Positions 8,986-18,065 of a stretch of 64,000 nt of DNA are shown here, piece after piece. This DNA is from Neobacillus niacini NBRC 15566 (GTDB lineage: Bacteria; Bacillota; Bacilli; Bacillales; Cytobacillaceae), in NCBI RefSeq assembly GCF_001591505.1, contig NZ_BCVA01000020.1, positions 1-64,000 on the forward strand, written 5' to 3'. The notes below the pieces were generated by a model. It did no database searches, was not told where the DNA came from, and was given only the letters and a program-made list of their open reading frames with translations. The translations under genes were made by a program, and so were the position numbers. Position 1 is the first letter of the stretch. Every line of letters begins with the position of its first letter.

Positions 8986-8994
8986 TATAATCTG

Positions 8995-9029
8995 AAAGGC
9001 TGTTTAGGGAATCCTAAACAGCCTTTTTT
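8995..9029 (+). terminator. Terminator of the LTA synthase gene
   Basis: A perfect 14-bp stem, AAAGGCTGTTTAGG pairing with CCTAAACAGCCTTT across a GAAT loop, ends in T residues nine bases after the stop codon. Confidence 0.92.
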
Positions 9030-9132
9030 AGATATTTTTATAATATTGTCCAAAAAGTGAATTTTTTTGCTTACATAAATTTAAGAAGGAAACGCTATTT
9101 TGAACGTCGAAACTATGTAGGACAGATGGGAG

Positions 9133-9426
9133 ATGAGGCATTTGAACTTACAATTAGCAGCTGCAAATAGTGTAGTAATTGGGAAGAATACTTGTATTCT
9201 GTGTAACAGTGACTTTGAATATGCTGCAATCGTTAGTGGAGAAAGGAATCAAGAAGATTTATCAACAATCTATAAAGGTAAAAGTGTGACGGAGCAAGTC
9301 ATTGTCCTTAAAAAGAGTTTGGCTAACAACGGAACATTACAAATTGTTGATGTCGAAATTACTGTCAAGTGCCCACATTGTCATGCTAATCATCGATTTA
9401 ATCAGTTTCTTTCATTGGAAATTTAG
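9133..9426 (+). CDS. Small hypothetical protein with two CxxC pairs
   Basis: The 97-aa product has two cysteine pairs, CILCNSDF near residue 21 and CPHCHANH near residue 81, which could bind one zinc ion. The middle is charged and soluble. An ATG at 9133 follows GATGGGAG. I do not recognise the family. It stands alone between the LTA synthase terminator and pepF and is followed by a hairpin, so it is likely a single-gene unit. Its codon use looks like that of its neighbours. A zinc-ribbon structural or regulatory role is possible but not shown. Confidence 0.6.
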   Translation: MRHLNLQLAAANSVVIGKNTCILCNSDFEYAAIVSGERNQEDLSTIYKGKSVTEQVIVLKKSLANNGTLQIVDVEITVKCPHCHANHRFNQFLSLEI

Positions 9427-9444
9427 GGGTGAATAAGATAAAGT

Positions 9445-9469
9445 AAAAGCACCTGACCTAGGTGCTTTT
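9445..9469 (+). terminator. Possible terminator after the CxxC protein gene
   Basis: AAAAGCACCT pairs with AGGTGCTTTT across 5 bases. The T run is short and interrupted, so termination may be weak. Confidence 0.5.
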
Positions 9470-9556
9470 AACGTTCCTAAGCTGTTGGATTTGAGAGGTC
9501 TAGAACAAGAGTGAATTGAATATTTACTAATAAAGATAGCCAATAAGGAGGGCGCT

Positions 9557-11344
9557 ATGACTACATATAATTCCCGTCAAGAAGTACCTAGTAATGAAAA
9601 ATGGAATCTTGCTGATATTTATTCCGATATTTCCAAATGGGAAAACGATCTTCAACTTGTTGAAAACATGGCGGAAAAGCTAAAGCAATTTGATGGAGCG
9701 ATAACGGACGGTAAAAGTCTATATGAATACTTAAAACAAAGAGAAGAGTTATCCTATACCTTTAATCATGTCTATGCCTACAGTATGCTTAGAGTGGATG
9801 AGGATACAAGAGATGCAAGTTCACAATCATTATTAGATCGTGCTAAAGGACTTAGTGTGAAGGTAAGCTCTTCAACTTCGTTTTTTATGCCGTATTTATT
9901 AGGATTAGATAAAGAAACCTTAAGCAGTTATATTGCAAAAGAAGAGGGTCTTAAGTACTTTGAGGAGGATTTGTATGAATCCTTTCGCTACAAAACACAC
10001 GTTCTTAGTAAAGACCAGGAAGAAGTATTATCACAATTAGGGGAAGCTCTGTCTGCTCCAAGTACAACCTTTGGAATGATCAACAATGCGGATATTAAAT
10101 TTGGCGATGTCACCAATAACAACGGTGACAAGGTTCAGCTGACAAGAGGAATGTACTCGAAACTAATCGAGGATGAAGATCGTGAGAAACGAAGAGAGGC
10201 ATATAAAGCGTATTACAAACCATATGTTGAATTGAAAAACTCCATTGCAAGCACACTGTCTGCCGCGATAAAAAATAACGTTACGATGGCAAAAATAAGA
10301 AAATATCCTTCCGCATTAGAAAAAGCATTATTCGGTGATATGGTGCCTAAGGAAGTTTATGAGAACCTAATTAAGGCCACAAAAGAAAATATTGCTCCGC
10401 TGCACAGGTATTCTGAAATCCGCAAGGAAAAACTACAGTTAGATGAATTGCGCCAGTATGATATGTCCGTTCCTTTAGTAGAGGGAGTGAAACAAGTAAT
10501 ACCGTACGAGGAAGCCTATGAGACGATGGTAAAAGCCCTGGCTCCACTTGGGGAAGAATATATATCCATTCTCAAAGAATTCAAGGATGCGCGTTATATC
10601 GATGTCCGTGAGACTCCTGGCAAGAGGTCTGGAGCCTATAATTTGGGAATATACGGAGTACATCCCTTTATCTTATTAAATCATCAAGATGATTTAGATA
10701 GCTTATTTACCCTCGCCCATGAGTGCGGGCATGGTGTTCATAGTAAGTTAAGCTCACAGCACCAACCACAAATTACTGCCCGTTACAGTATTTTTGTAGC
10801 AGAAGTAGCTTCTACGGTCAATGAAATTTTATTGATTAATTATTTGTTGAATACTGAAAAGGACCTTCAGGTACGGAAGCATTTATTGAATCATTTTATC
10901 GATCAATTTAAGGGTACCTTCTTCACACAAGTAATGTTTGCGGAATTCGAGAAAATCACACACGAGTTTGCAGAAAAGGGTACACCTTTAAATGTCGAGG
11001 TATTTAATCAAACTTATGAATCATTGTTTAGAGAATACAATGGGGATGTTGTGGTGTTTGATGAAGAAGTGAAATTTGGCTGGTCGAGAATTCCTCATTT
11101 CTATCGTCCATTTTACGTGTATAAGTACGCAACAGGTTTTGCCTCAGCCATACATTTGGCAACCAAAATATTGGATGGAGATAAGGAAACATTACAAGCC
11201 TACCTTAACTTCTTAAAGAGTGGAAGCAGTGATTATCCTCTTGAACTGTTAAAAAAGACAGGAGTCGACTTAACCACACCTCTGCCAATAGAAAATGCCA
11301 TGAAAAAATTTAGCCAGCTTGTAGAAGAATTTTCGTTACTATAA
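9557..11344 (+). CDS. pepF: Oligoendopeptidase F (M3 family)
   Basis: The 595-aa cytosolic zinc metallopeptidase hydrolyses oligopeptides of roughly 7-17 residues. The M3 zinc motif LAHECGHGVHS (HExxH) lies around residues 386-396, with a downstream glutamate ligand (FVAEVAST). Length fits the PepF/M3B family (about 600 aa). The ATG has AAGGAGGGCG upstream. It stands as its own transcription unit with a terminator just after the stop. In Bacillus such enzymes recycle peptides and can affect sporulation signalling peptides; that role is general family knowledge. Confidence 0.94.
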   Translation: MTTYNSRQEVPSNEKWNLADIYSDISKWENDLQLVENMAEKLKQFDGAITDGKSLYEYLKQREELSYTFNHVYAYSMLRVDEDTRDASSQSLLDRAKGLSVKVSSSTSFFMPYLLGLDKETLSSYIAKEEGLKYFEEDLYESFRYKTHVLSKDQEEVLSQLGEALSAPSTTFGMINNADIKFGDVTNNNGDKVQLTRGMYSKLIEDEDREKRREAYKAYYKPYVELKNSIASTLSAAIKNNVTMAKIRKYPSALEKALFGDMVPKEVYENLIKATKENIAPLHRYSEIRKEKLQLDELRQYDMSVPLVEGVKQVIPYEEAYETMVKALAPLGEEYISILKEFKDARYIDVRETPGKRSGAYNLGIYGVHPFILLNHQDDLDSLFTLAHECGHGVHSKLSSQHQPQITARYSIFVAEVASTVNEILLINYLLNTEKDLQVRKHLLNHFIDQFKGTFFTQVMFAEFEKITHEFAEKGTPLNVEVFNQTYESLFREYNGDVVVFDEEVKFGWSRIPHFYRPFYVYKYATGFASAIHLATKILDGDKETLQAYLNFLKSGSSDYPLELLKKTGVDLTTPLPIENAMKKFSQLVEEFSLL

Positions 11345-11347
11345 GCT

Positions 11348-11385
11348 TAAAAAAGATGTCGCAGATTTTTGTGACATCTTTTTTT
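11348..11385 (+). terminator. Terminator of pepF
   Basis: AAAAAGATGTC pairs with GACATCTTTTT, followed by further T, four bases after the pepF stop codon. Confidence 0.88.
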
Positions 11386-11464
11386 ATCACGGATTATTTT
11401 CGCATGGTATGATAAGGATAGGAATATATTTTACTCTTACAAGATTACCTTACTATGAAAATAG

Positions 11465-12124
11465 GTGATGAATATTTGGAAAAAAATAGTTTCTATGATT
11501 GGAATAATATTGATCATTTTTTTAGTTATTCATCATACCGAAACATTTCGGCTACTTCGAAACGGGGATTTAGATTCCATTATCATGTCTCTAAAAGATA
11601 CTACATTTTCAAAATTCTTCTTTACTTTTATCATTATGGTGATCCAAAATTCATTTACAATTATTCCCCTCATTATCATCATCACCATCAACTACGCTTT
11701 GTTTGGGTTCTTTAATGGTCTAATGTGGAGTTGGTTTACAAGTATTATTGCTGCAGGAATCTGGTTTTTTGGAAGCAGGTATTTTTTTAATGATTGGGTG
11801 CAAAAAAAAACGAATCCAGAATTATTATCAAAGATGGAGCAAAATGGGCTGCTCTTTGTTTTCCAAGCCCGTATTATCCCATTCGTTCCAACAAGCTTAA
11901 TCAATATTCTCAGTGGCTTAAGTTCCATTAAATTTAAACATTTTATGGTGGGGACTATATTTGGTAATCTAATCTTCTTCTTTGTGTTATCACTGATACC
12001 TGCTGGTTTAATGGAGGGCAATACGGAGCAAAATATCCTTCTTGGGATTGTACTGGTCCTAGTTGGAGTCGTTGTCTTTTATCGTATTAGGAAAAAACAG
12101 AAAACAAGAAAGCAAGTAAATTAA
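11465..12124 (+). CDS. VTT-domain (TVP38/TMEM64, DedA-like) membrane protein
   Basis: The 219-aa protein has about six hydrophobic segments and the VTT (SNARE-associated/DedA-like) core. Typical motifs are GSRYFF and the F-x-x-R-IIPFVPTSLIN stretch around residues 135-150, followed by a glycine-rich LSGLSS element. Family members are membrane proteins linked to lipid scrambling or envelope homeostasis. The start is either GTG 11465 or ATG 11468; no strong ribosome binding site is seen. The tail is basic (RKKQKTRKQ). No operon partner is evident. Confidence 0.78.
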   Translation: MMNIWKKIVSMIGIILIIFLVIHHTETFRLLRNGDLDSIIMSLKDTTFSKFFFTFIIMVIQNSFTIIPLIIIITINYALFGFFNGLMWSWFTSIIAAGIWFFGSRYFFNDWVQKKTNPELLSKMEQNGLLFVFQARIIPFVPTSLINILSGLSSIKFKHFMVGTIFGNLIFFFVLSLIPAGLMEGNTEQNILLGIVLVLVGVVVFYRIRKKQKTRKQVN

Positions 12125-12201
12125 CTGTACAATTCAATTTCACACCTTGCACAATGATAAAAATTATTGTACCCTAATAATTGCGTGCAAAATTAGATAG
12201 T

Positions 12202-12239
12202 AAAACCTCTTTTTCTTTTTTGAAAGAAGAGGTTTTTTT
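12202..12239 (+). terminator. Hairpin with T run between the VTT and NhaC genes
   Basis: AAAACCTCTT pairs with AAGAGGTTTT over a 15-base loop and ends in T residues. It is about 78 bases after the VTT stop and 30 bases before the antiporter start, so it may end the first transcript or act as a leader attenuator for the second. Confidence 0.65.
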
Positions 12240-12268
12240 ATTTGAAGAAATAGAGAGGAGTGTTTTCC

Positions 12269-13603
12269 ATGAGTACAAGCAGAAAAGGGAATCCATGGGC
12301 GCTTATTCCTTTTGCAGTATTTTTAGTATTATTTATCGGGTCCGGAATCATCTCGGGCGATTTTTATAAATTTCCAGTCCTTGTTGCGATTGTGATCGCA
12401 GCAGCAGTAGCACTAACAATGAATAGGAAAGAATCATTTAATCTGAAGGTGGAAATTTTCACAAGAGGTGCAGGAGAGTCCAATATTATGTTAATGGTGC
12501 TGATCTTCCTGCTAGCTGGTGCTTTTTCCGAAACTGCAAAGGGAATGGGTGCAGTTGATTCCACTGTCAATCTGGCACTATCAATCGTACCTCAAAATCT
12601 CTTAATGGTTGGAATTTTTGTCATCGCATGTTTTATTTCCTTGTCAATGGGGACTAGTATGGGAACAATTGTAGCGCTGGCACCAATTGGAGTTGGTATT
12701 AGCGGGCAAACGGATATATCTCTTCCACTATCCATGGCAGCCGTTATCGGCGGTGCAATGTTTGGTGATAACTTGTCATTTATTTCGGATACGACCATTG
12801 CGGCTGTAAGGACGCAGGGGACAAAAATGAAAGATAAGTTTAAGGTGAATTTCCTTATTGTCCTTCCAGCAGCCATTATTACGTGTATCATCCTTTCGGT
12901 ATTAACAATGGGCGAACAAGCAAATATCAATCAGCAATCGTTTGATTTGATCAAGATTCTGCCCTATCTGGGTGTGCTGATTTTTGCGTTGGCAGGGGTG
13001 AATGTATTTTTTGTCCTTACATTAGGAATTGTATTTGCTGGTTTAATTGGGTTTGTCGATGGCACCTATACGCTTATGGAAGTTATTCAAAAAATGAGCG
13101 ATGGTATAGCAGGCATGTTCGAAATCTCCTTTATGGCAATTTTAATTGCTGGTATGGTGGAAGTCATTAAGCATAATGGCGGGATTGACTACTTACTTCA
13201 TCTCGTAACAAGAAAGATTAAATCGAAAAAAGGTGCTGAATTTGGCATTGCTGGACTTGTAAGCTTAACAGATCTATCAACTGCAAATAATACGATTTCA
13301 ATCATTATTGCTGGACCACTTGCGAAAAATATTGCCGGTAAGTTCGGAATTGATCCTCGCAGGTCGGCAAGTTTGCTGGATGTTTTTTCCTGCAGCATAC
13401 AAGGGTTAATCCCTTACGGTGCTCAAATACTTGTTGCTGCAGGTGTTGCAAGTATATCTCCAGTCAGTATATTAACTTATTCTTATTACCCAATATTAAT
13501 AGGTGTTTGTGGAGTATTGGCAATTTTAACGGGATTTCCACGTTTTACAACAAAAATGGATGAAAAAACTGCCGCCAACCGTGTAGGTGAAAAGGTAAGC
13601 TAA
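12269..13603 (+). CDS. NhaC-family sodium/proton antiporter
   Basis: The 444-aa integral membrane protein has about ten to twelve hydrophobic segments and belongs to the Na+/H+ antiporter NhaC-like superfamily (YuiF/YheL type in Bacillus). The conserved patches MGTSMGTIVALAPIG and GAMFGDNLSFISDTT (about residues 125-180) and LTDLSTANNTISI (about 330) are seen. It is expected to exchange sodium or a dicarboxylic/amino substrate against protons. The ATG at 12269 is preferred because GAGAGGAG lies at 12253-12260. The gene is flanked by hairpins and looks monocistronic. Confidence 0.87.
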   Translation: MSTSRKGNPWALIPFAVFLVLFIGSGIISGDFYKFPVLVAIVIAAAVALTMNRKESFNLKVEIFTRGAGESNIMLMVLIFLLAGAFSETAKGMGAVDSTVNLALSIVPQNLLMVGIFVIACFISLSMGTSMGTIVALAPIGVGISGQTDISLPLSMAAVIGGAMFGDNLSFISDTTIAAVRTQGTKMKDKFKVNFLIVLPAAIITCIILSVLTMGEQANINQQSFDLIKILPYLGVLIFALAGVNVFFVLTLGIVFAGLIGFVDGTYTLMEVIQKMSDGIAGMFEISFMAILIAGMVEVIKHNGGIDYLLHLVTRKIKSKKGAEFGIAGLVSLTDLSTANNTISIIIAGPLAKNIAGKFGIDPRRSASLLDVFSCSIQGLIPYGAQILVAAGVASISPVSILTYSYYPILIGVCGVLAILTGFPRFTTKMDEKTAANRVGEKVS

Positions 13604-13610
13604 AACGATT

Positions 13611-13644
13611 ACGCTCTGGTCTTTTAATGATCAGAGCGTTTTTT
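13611..13644 (+). terminator. Terminator of the NhaC-type gene
   Basis: ACGCTCTG pairs with CAGAGCGT over a 13-base loop with extra GTC/GAT pairing, then six T. Confidence 0.88.
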
Positions 13645-13715
13645 GTTGCTTTATTTGATCACATTAAATAAAGTATAAAGTAATTTAGCAAATAGTTTGA
13701 AAATAGGTGAGACAA

Positions 13716-14450
13716 ATGAGTGTTGAAATCATACCATTAGGAGATTCAGCGATCAGGATTTCATTTGGTAATGAAATTGATGAGAGTACTCATCACCAAA
13801 TTAATCGCTTTTTACATAACTTTACAAGTTATAAGATTGATGGTGTTATTGAGTGTGTCCCAACGTTTACCACGATTGCAATTTTTTATGATCCTTCCAA
13901 AATAAGGTATCGCCAATTAGAGAAAATCGTTTATTCTGTAATGGAATCAGCAAAGGAATTAAAACTGTATAGCCCTATTGTCTATAGGATTCCTGTTTAT
14001 TATGGAGGAAATACTGGTCCAGATTTACAATTCGTTGCAGAGTACAATCGCATTAGTGAACAAGAAGTTATTCACTTACATTCTAACCAAGAATATTTAG
14101 TCCATATGATTGGTTTTGTACCAGGTTTTCCATATCTTGGTGGATTAGATAAAAAAATATCAACGCCTCGTTTAGAAATACCAAGAGCGAAGGTTGCAGC
14201 AGGTTCAGTGGGAATTGGCGGCGGACAAACAGGAATTTATCCTTCTGAGGTCCCTTCAGGCTGGAGAATTATCGGTATAATCCCAATAACATTATTTGAT
14301 ATCGAAAAAAACAATCCGTCACTCTTGTCTGCAGGCAATTATGTATCCTTTTTCCCTGTGGATTGGGGCGAGTTTCTTGCCATTAAAGAAAGGGCTGCTT
14401 CAAAGAATTATAAAGTTTCGACTTACATGAAGGGAGAGGAAATAACTTGA
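13716..14450 (+). CDS. pxpB: 5-oxoprolinase subunit PxpB (KipI family)
   Basis: The 244-aa protein is the PxpB/KipI subunit of bacterial ATP-dependent 5-oxoprolinase, which opens pyroglutamate to glutamate. Family motifs include GFVPGFPYLGGLD and the GSVGIGGGQTGIYP stretch, with SGWRIIG following. The ATG at 13716 follows AGGTGA at 13705-13710; a GTG nine bases upstream is also open. It is the first gene of a tight three-gene pxpBAC operon. KipI of B. subtilis also inhibits kinase KinA, but the neighbours here support the metabolic role. Confidence 0.93.
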   Translation: MSVEIIPLGDSAIRISFGNEIDESTHHQINRFLHNFTSYKIDGVIECVPTFTTIAIFYDPSKIRYRQLEKIVYSVMESAKELKLYSPIVYRIPVYYGGNTGPDLQFVAEYNRISEQEVIHLHSNQEYLVHMIGFVPGFPYLGGLDKKISTPRLEIPRAKVAAGSVGIGGGQTGIYPSEVPSGWRIIGIIPITLFDIEKNNPSLLSAGNYVSFFPVDWGEFLAIKERAASKNYKVSTYMKGEEIT

Positions 14451-15211
14451 GTTACATTGACATCAATTGTGATCTTGGAGAAAGCTATGGATTATTTAAA
14501 ATTGGGAATGATAAAGAGGTTTTGAAGCATATATCATCTGCAAATATTGCTTGTGGCTATCATGCAGGGGACCATAATGTGATGATGGAGACCATTCAAA
14601 TGGCAAAAAAATATCATGTAAATATTGGTGCTCATCCTGGATTTCCGGATATATTGGGGTTTGGCCGGAGGGAGATGAATGTATCCACTAGGGAAATCTA
14701 CAATCTCACACTCTATCAAATGGGTGCCTTAAGTGCATTTGCCAAAGCTGAAGGAGTAAAGCTCGTCCATGTTAAACCCCATGGAGCCTTGTATAATATG
14801 GCTGCTAAATCTAGATTAATAGCAGATTCAATTGCTCAGGCTGTAGCAGATTTTGATTCTACGTTAATCCTTTTTGGGCTATCCGGTAGTGAACTTATCC
14901 AAGCTGGAAAAGCAAAAGGTCTAAATACTGCACAGGAAGTGTTTGCAGACCGAACCTATCAACCTGATGGATCGTTGACTTCTAGAAATGATGAAAACAG
15001 CATGATTCATGATATGAACATTGCAGCCCAGAGAATTATCCGAATGATAAGAGAAGGGAAAGTTGCGACAACGGACGGAACTGATATTGCTATGACTGCA
15101 GATACAGTCTGTGTTCATGGTGATGAACCTGCTGCTTTAAATTTTATAACAGAATTAAAACATGCCTTAACAAAAGAAAATATAGAAATTAGGAAGAGTT
15201 GGCCGAGATGA
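14447..15211 (+). CDS. pxpA: 5-oxoprolinase subunit PxpA (LamB/YcsF family)
   Basis: This 254-aa subunit belongs to the LamB/YcsF family, recognised by DINCDLGESYG at the N-terminus, ANIACGYHAGDH and VKPHGALYN. The TTG start at 14447 overlaps the pxpB stop by four bases, with GGGAGAGGAA upstream. With PxpB and PxpC it forms the ATP-dependent 5-oxoprolinase complex. Gene order B-A-C with overlaps is typical of Firmicutes. Confidence 0.94.
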   Translation: MSYIDINCDLGESYGLFKIGNDKEVLKHISSANIACGYHAGDHNVMMETIQMAKKYHVNIGAHPGFPDILGFGRREMNVSTREIYNLTLYQMGALSAFAKAEGVKLVHVKPHGALYNMAAKSRLIADSIAQAVADFDSTLILFGLSGSELIQAGKAKGLNTAQEVFADRTYQPDGSLTSRNDENSMIHDMNIAAQRIIRMIREGKVATTDGTDIAMTADTVCVHGDEPAALNFITELKHALTKENIEIRKSWPR

Positions 15212-16155
15212 TGAGGACCCCAATCTTTAAAGTGTTAAAACCCGGTTTGCAAACAACTGTACAAGACCTTGGAAGGTTTGGATTTCGTGAATTTGGGGTT
15301 AGCATTTCAGGTGCCATGGATCCTTTTTCATTGCAGGTGGGTAATGTATTAGTTGGTAACGACTTAGGGGAGGCTGCACTTGAAGCACCGCTAATTGGAC
15401 CTGTCTTAATGGCTTTAAATGATGTCTCTATTGCCATTTGTGGAGGGAATTTATCTCCACAAATTAATGAGCAGGAGATCCCGCTTTGGAAAAGCATTGT
15501 GATAAAAAAAGGGCAGATTCTCTCATTTGGAGAGCTGAAAGAGGGAGCAAGAACGTATATAAGCATTGCAGGTGGAATTCATGTACCTATTGTACTTAAT
15601 AGTAAATCAACGTATCTAACAGGAAAATTTGGAGGTTTTGAAGGAAGGGCAATAAAAAAGGGGGATATTCTTTATGGGAATCCCTTCACCAGAAGAAATA
15701 GAAAGCTGCACACCAAGCTTATTCCAAAATATACGAACCCATTAACGGTAAGAGTAATAGTTGGTCCACATACTGATAAATTTACTTCCAAAGGTATCGA
15801 AACATTTCTAACGAAAGAATATTCCGTAACCACCCAGTCCAACCGAATGGGGTATCAATTAACAGGTCCACAAATGGAGCATAGCGGGGCCGCAGATATT
15901 ATATCAGACGCCATTCCTTTAGGTGGAATCCAAGTCCCTGCAAGCGGGCAGCCTATCATTCTTATGGCTGAACACCAAACAACGGGAGGTTATTCTAGAA
16001 TCGGAACTGTTATTTCTGCAGATATCCCGCTTCTTGCTCAAGCGCAGCCGGGTACCAGGATAAGATTTAAGCAGGTTTCACTCCAAACTGCTCAAAACCT
16101 GCTAATTCAAGGTAAGAACATGATGACCACCTTATATAGGTTATCAAGGGGGTAA
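15208..16155 (+). CDS. pxpC: 5-oxoprolinase subunit PxpC (biotin-dependent carboxyltransferase-like)
   Basis: The protein is about 315 aa and of the KipA/PxpC family. Typical motifs are LKPGLQTTVQDLGR near the N-terminus, SGAMDPFS, and SDAIPLGGIQVPASGQP in the C-terminal half. The ATG at 15208 overlaps the pxpA stop (ATGA); an upstream TTG at 15199 in the same frame is also possible. It completes the pxpBAC operon. No strong terminator is seen after it before the YitT gene. Confidence 0.93.
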   Translation: MMRTPIFKVLKPGLQTTVQDLGRFGFREFGVSISGAMDPFSLQVGNVLVGNDLGEAALEAPLIGPVLMALNDVSIAICGGNLSPQINEQEIPLWKSIVIKKGQILSFGELKEGARTYISIAGGIHVPIVLNSKSTYLTGKFGGFEGRAIKKGDILYGNPFTRRNRKLHTKLIPKYTNPLTVRVIVGPHTDKFTSKGIETFLTKEYSVTTQSNRMGYQLTGPQMEHSGAADIISDAIPLGGIQVPASGQPIILMAEHQTTGGYSRIGTVISADIPLLAQAQPGTRIRFKQVSLQTAQNLLIQGKNMMTTLYRLSRG

Positions 16156-16331
16156 TTCCTTAATAAAGATGAACTATAATTCAGGTTTAATAGATTTTAT
16201 GGTATAATATTAGTAATAGTTGATTCATGAAGGCTACATGAATTGGTAATAATAACCTAGTCAGAGAATTATTCGAAACGTTCATTCTCGAATTTGGTTT
16301 TATTAATAAATTTTTTATAAGGTGTGATTTT

Positions 16332-17216
16332 GTGACAGAATTAGTAAACGGAAAAGTACAACATCGAAAGCTCCCCCTTACTAAAAAAATCTTTCGAGCG
16401 ATATCCATTACTCTCGGAGCTATATTAATGGCTGTCGGTCTAGAGATCTTTTTAGTCCCTAACAAGGTTATAGATGGAGGGGTAACAGGTATATCAATCA
16501 TGTTATCTCATTTAACCGGTCTTGAACTTGGTATCTTTCTATTCGTGTTAAACTTGCCATTTGTTTATTTAGGCTACAAGCAGATGGGTAAAACATTTGC
16601 GATATCTACTGTTTATGGAATTATTGTTTTATCGGTTTTTACAACATTATTTCACCCAGTACCAGCGTTTACCGATGATATTCTTCTTGCAACCATTTTT
16701 GGGGGCATGATATTAGGAATCGGGGTTGGTATTGTTATTCGCTTTGGTGGTGCTTTAGATGGGACTGAGATACTTTCTCTCGTTATAACCAAAAAGGTAC
16801 CATTCTCCGTTGGTCAAATTATTATGTTTATCAATATCTTTATTTTAGGAGCAGCCGGGTTTGTGTTCAGTTTTGATCGAGCGATGTACTCTGTATTAGC
16901 TTACGTTATTGCTGCAAAAGCCATTGATACAGTGGTTGACGGCTTCGAGGAATCCAAATCGGTTTGGATTATCAGTGATTTAGCAGAGGAAATCGGAAAT
17001 GCTGTAAATGCTCGTTTAGGTCGTGGTGTGACTTATCTAAAGGGTGAGGGAGCCTATACCGGTGACCATAAAAAGGTCATTTTCTCTATCATCACTCGAC
17101 TTGAAGAATCGAAATTGACAACGATTGTTGAGGAAATTGACCCAAATGCCTTCTTGGCGATTGCTGACATATCCGAAGTTCGGGGTGGACGTTTTAAGAA
17201 GAGGGACATTCATTAA
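16332..17216 (+). CDS. YitT family membrane protein (DUF2179)
   Basis: The 294-aa product has about five to six membrane segments followed by a C-terminal cytosolic DUF2179 domain from about residue 225 (RGVTYLKGEGAYTGDHKKV). This is the usual YitT layout in Firmicutes. The N-terminal membrane part carries FLVPNKVIDGGVTGIS. The GTG start follows AAGGTGTGA. A TATAAT at 16203-16208 could be a -10 box, though its -35 is poor. The function of the family is not settled; a terminator follows. Confidence 0.9.
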   Translation: MTELVNGKVQHRKLPLTKKIFRAISITLGAILMAVGLEIFLVPNKVIDGGVTGISIMLSHLTGLELGIFLFVLNLPFVYLGYKQMGKTFAISTVYGIIVLSVFTTLFHPVPAFTDDILLATIFGGMILGIGVGIVIRFGGALDGTEILSLVITKKVPFSVGQIIMFINIFILGAAGFVFSFDRAMYSVLAYVIAAKAIDTVVDGFEESKSVWIISDLAEEIGNAVNARLGRGVTYLKGEGAYTGDHKKVIFSIITRLEESKLTTIVEEIDPNAFLAIADISEVRGGRFKKRDIH

Positions 17217-17236
17217 AATTCGTATTAGTAACAATA

Positions 17237-17267
17237 AAACTCGGGGATAAATTCTCTGGGTTTTTTT
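17237..17267 (+). terminator. Terminator of the YitT-family gene
   Basis: AAACTCGGGGA pairs with TCTCTGGGTTT including G-T pairs, followed by T residues. It separates the core region from the catabolic island. Confidence 0.8.
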
Positions 17268-17361
17268 AATCCTTTAAAAAGTTAGGAGTTTTAAAAGAGT
17301 AAAATATAGTCAGAATATATGTCAACAATTTTTAAAAATTTTAAATAATTCAGAAAATATA

Positions 17362-17388
17362 TTGACACATTTTTGTCACTATTATAAC
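17362..17388 (+). promoter_or_regulatory. Possible promoter of the tetR operon
   Basis: TTGACA at 17362-17367 and TATAAC at 17383-17388 lie 15 bases apart, a short spacer. The dyad at 17406 lies just downstream, where a bound repressor could block transcription start or elongation. Confidence 0.45.
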
Positions 17389-17405
17389 ATTCATATTAGG
17401 AGAGA

Positions 17406-17421
17406 GTTAGTGAGTACTAAC
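17406..17421. promoter_or_regulatory. TetR operator-like dyad, copy 1
   Basis: GTTAGTGAGTACTAAC has perfect 6-bp arms around 4 bases. It lies 27 bases before the TetR-family gene. A near-identical 16-mer precedes the next operon at 20049. Confidence 0.7.
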
Positions 17422-17448
17422 AAACATAGTTAGGTAGGTAGAAGGAAT

Positions 17449-18045
17449 ATGACCACGGATGAAAAAATCTTGAAAGTCGCCATCGATATGATTGCGAAAA
17501 AGGGATTTAAAGGAGCAACAACAAAACAAATAGCTGAAAAAGCTGCTGTGAGTGAAATGACTCTATTTAGACATTTTCCTAGCAAAAAGAAGATATTAGA
17601 AGCAGCTATTGACCGTTATTACTATAGTTTTCAAATGAAGGAACTTTTTGAACACAAGTTAATTTGGAATCTAGAAAAAGACTTATTGATGATTGCCGAG
17701 ACTTATCACACCATTATGAAAAAAAATAAAAATGTCATAAAAATAGCTATTCAAGAAGGTCATAACGTTCCAGGACTGCTTGAACAAGTTAATAAGCACC
17801 CAAGGCAATTAAAGGAATTAATTGAAAAATATTTAGAAGAAATGCATAAGAGAAACCATATCAAAGACTGTGATTATGAACTCACTGCCATGAATTTTCT
17901 TTATATGAGTTATGGGCTTTTTATATCTCGCTCATTTGTCTCAGGAGAAATCATTACATCCCTTTCAGAAGAGGATGTAATAAAAGGAAGTGTTCAGGTA
18001 TTTATCGATCACCTAACTCCTAGTGAGGTAAATGAAAAGGTATAG
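17449..18045 (+). CDS. TetR/AcrR family transcriptional regulator
   Basis: The 198-aa protein has an N-terminal helix-turn-helix typical of TetR (ATTKQIAEKAAVSEMTLFRHF, about residues 23-43) and a helical ligand-binding C-terminal domain. It is the first gene of an operon with DsrE, maleamate amidohydrolase and a DUF3891 protein. A perfect dyad upstream and similar dyads before the following operons suggest that it represses itself and the whole catabolic island. The inducer would then be the ring substrate or an intermediate. The ligand cannot be predicted from sequence. Confidence 0.88.
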   Translation: MTTDEKILKVAIDMIAKKGFKGATTKQIAEKAAVSEMTLFRHFPSKKKILEAAIDRYYYSFQMKELFEHKLIWNLEKDLLMIAETYHTIMKKNKNVIKIAIQEGHNVPGLLEQVNKHPRQLKELIEKYLEEMHKRNHIKDCDYELTAMNFLYMSYGLFISRSFVSGEIITSLSEEDVIKGSVQVFIDHLTPSEVNEKV

Positions 18046-18065
18046 GAATAAAGGAGGATAATAAC

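Noticed and set aside
9445..9469. Riboswitch leader before pepF
   Set aside because: Only one simple hairpin is seen; it fits a weak terminator of the preceding gene better.
11455..11715. Aromatic- and histidine-rich open frame overlapping the VTT gene start
   Set aside because: It is out of frame with the membrane protein gene, and its peptide composition is typical of a shadow frame.
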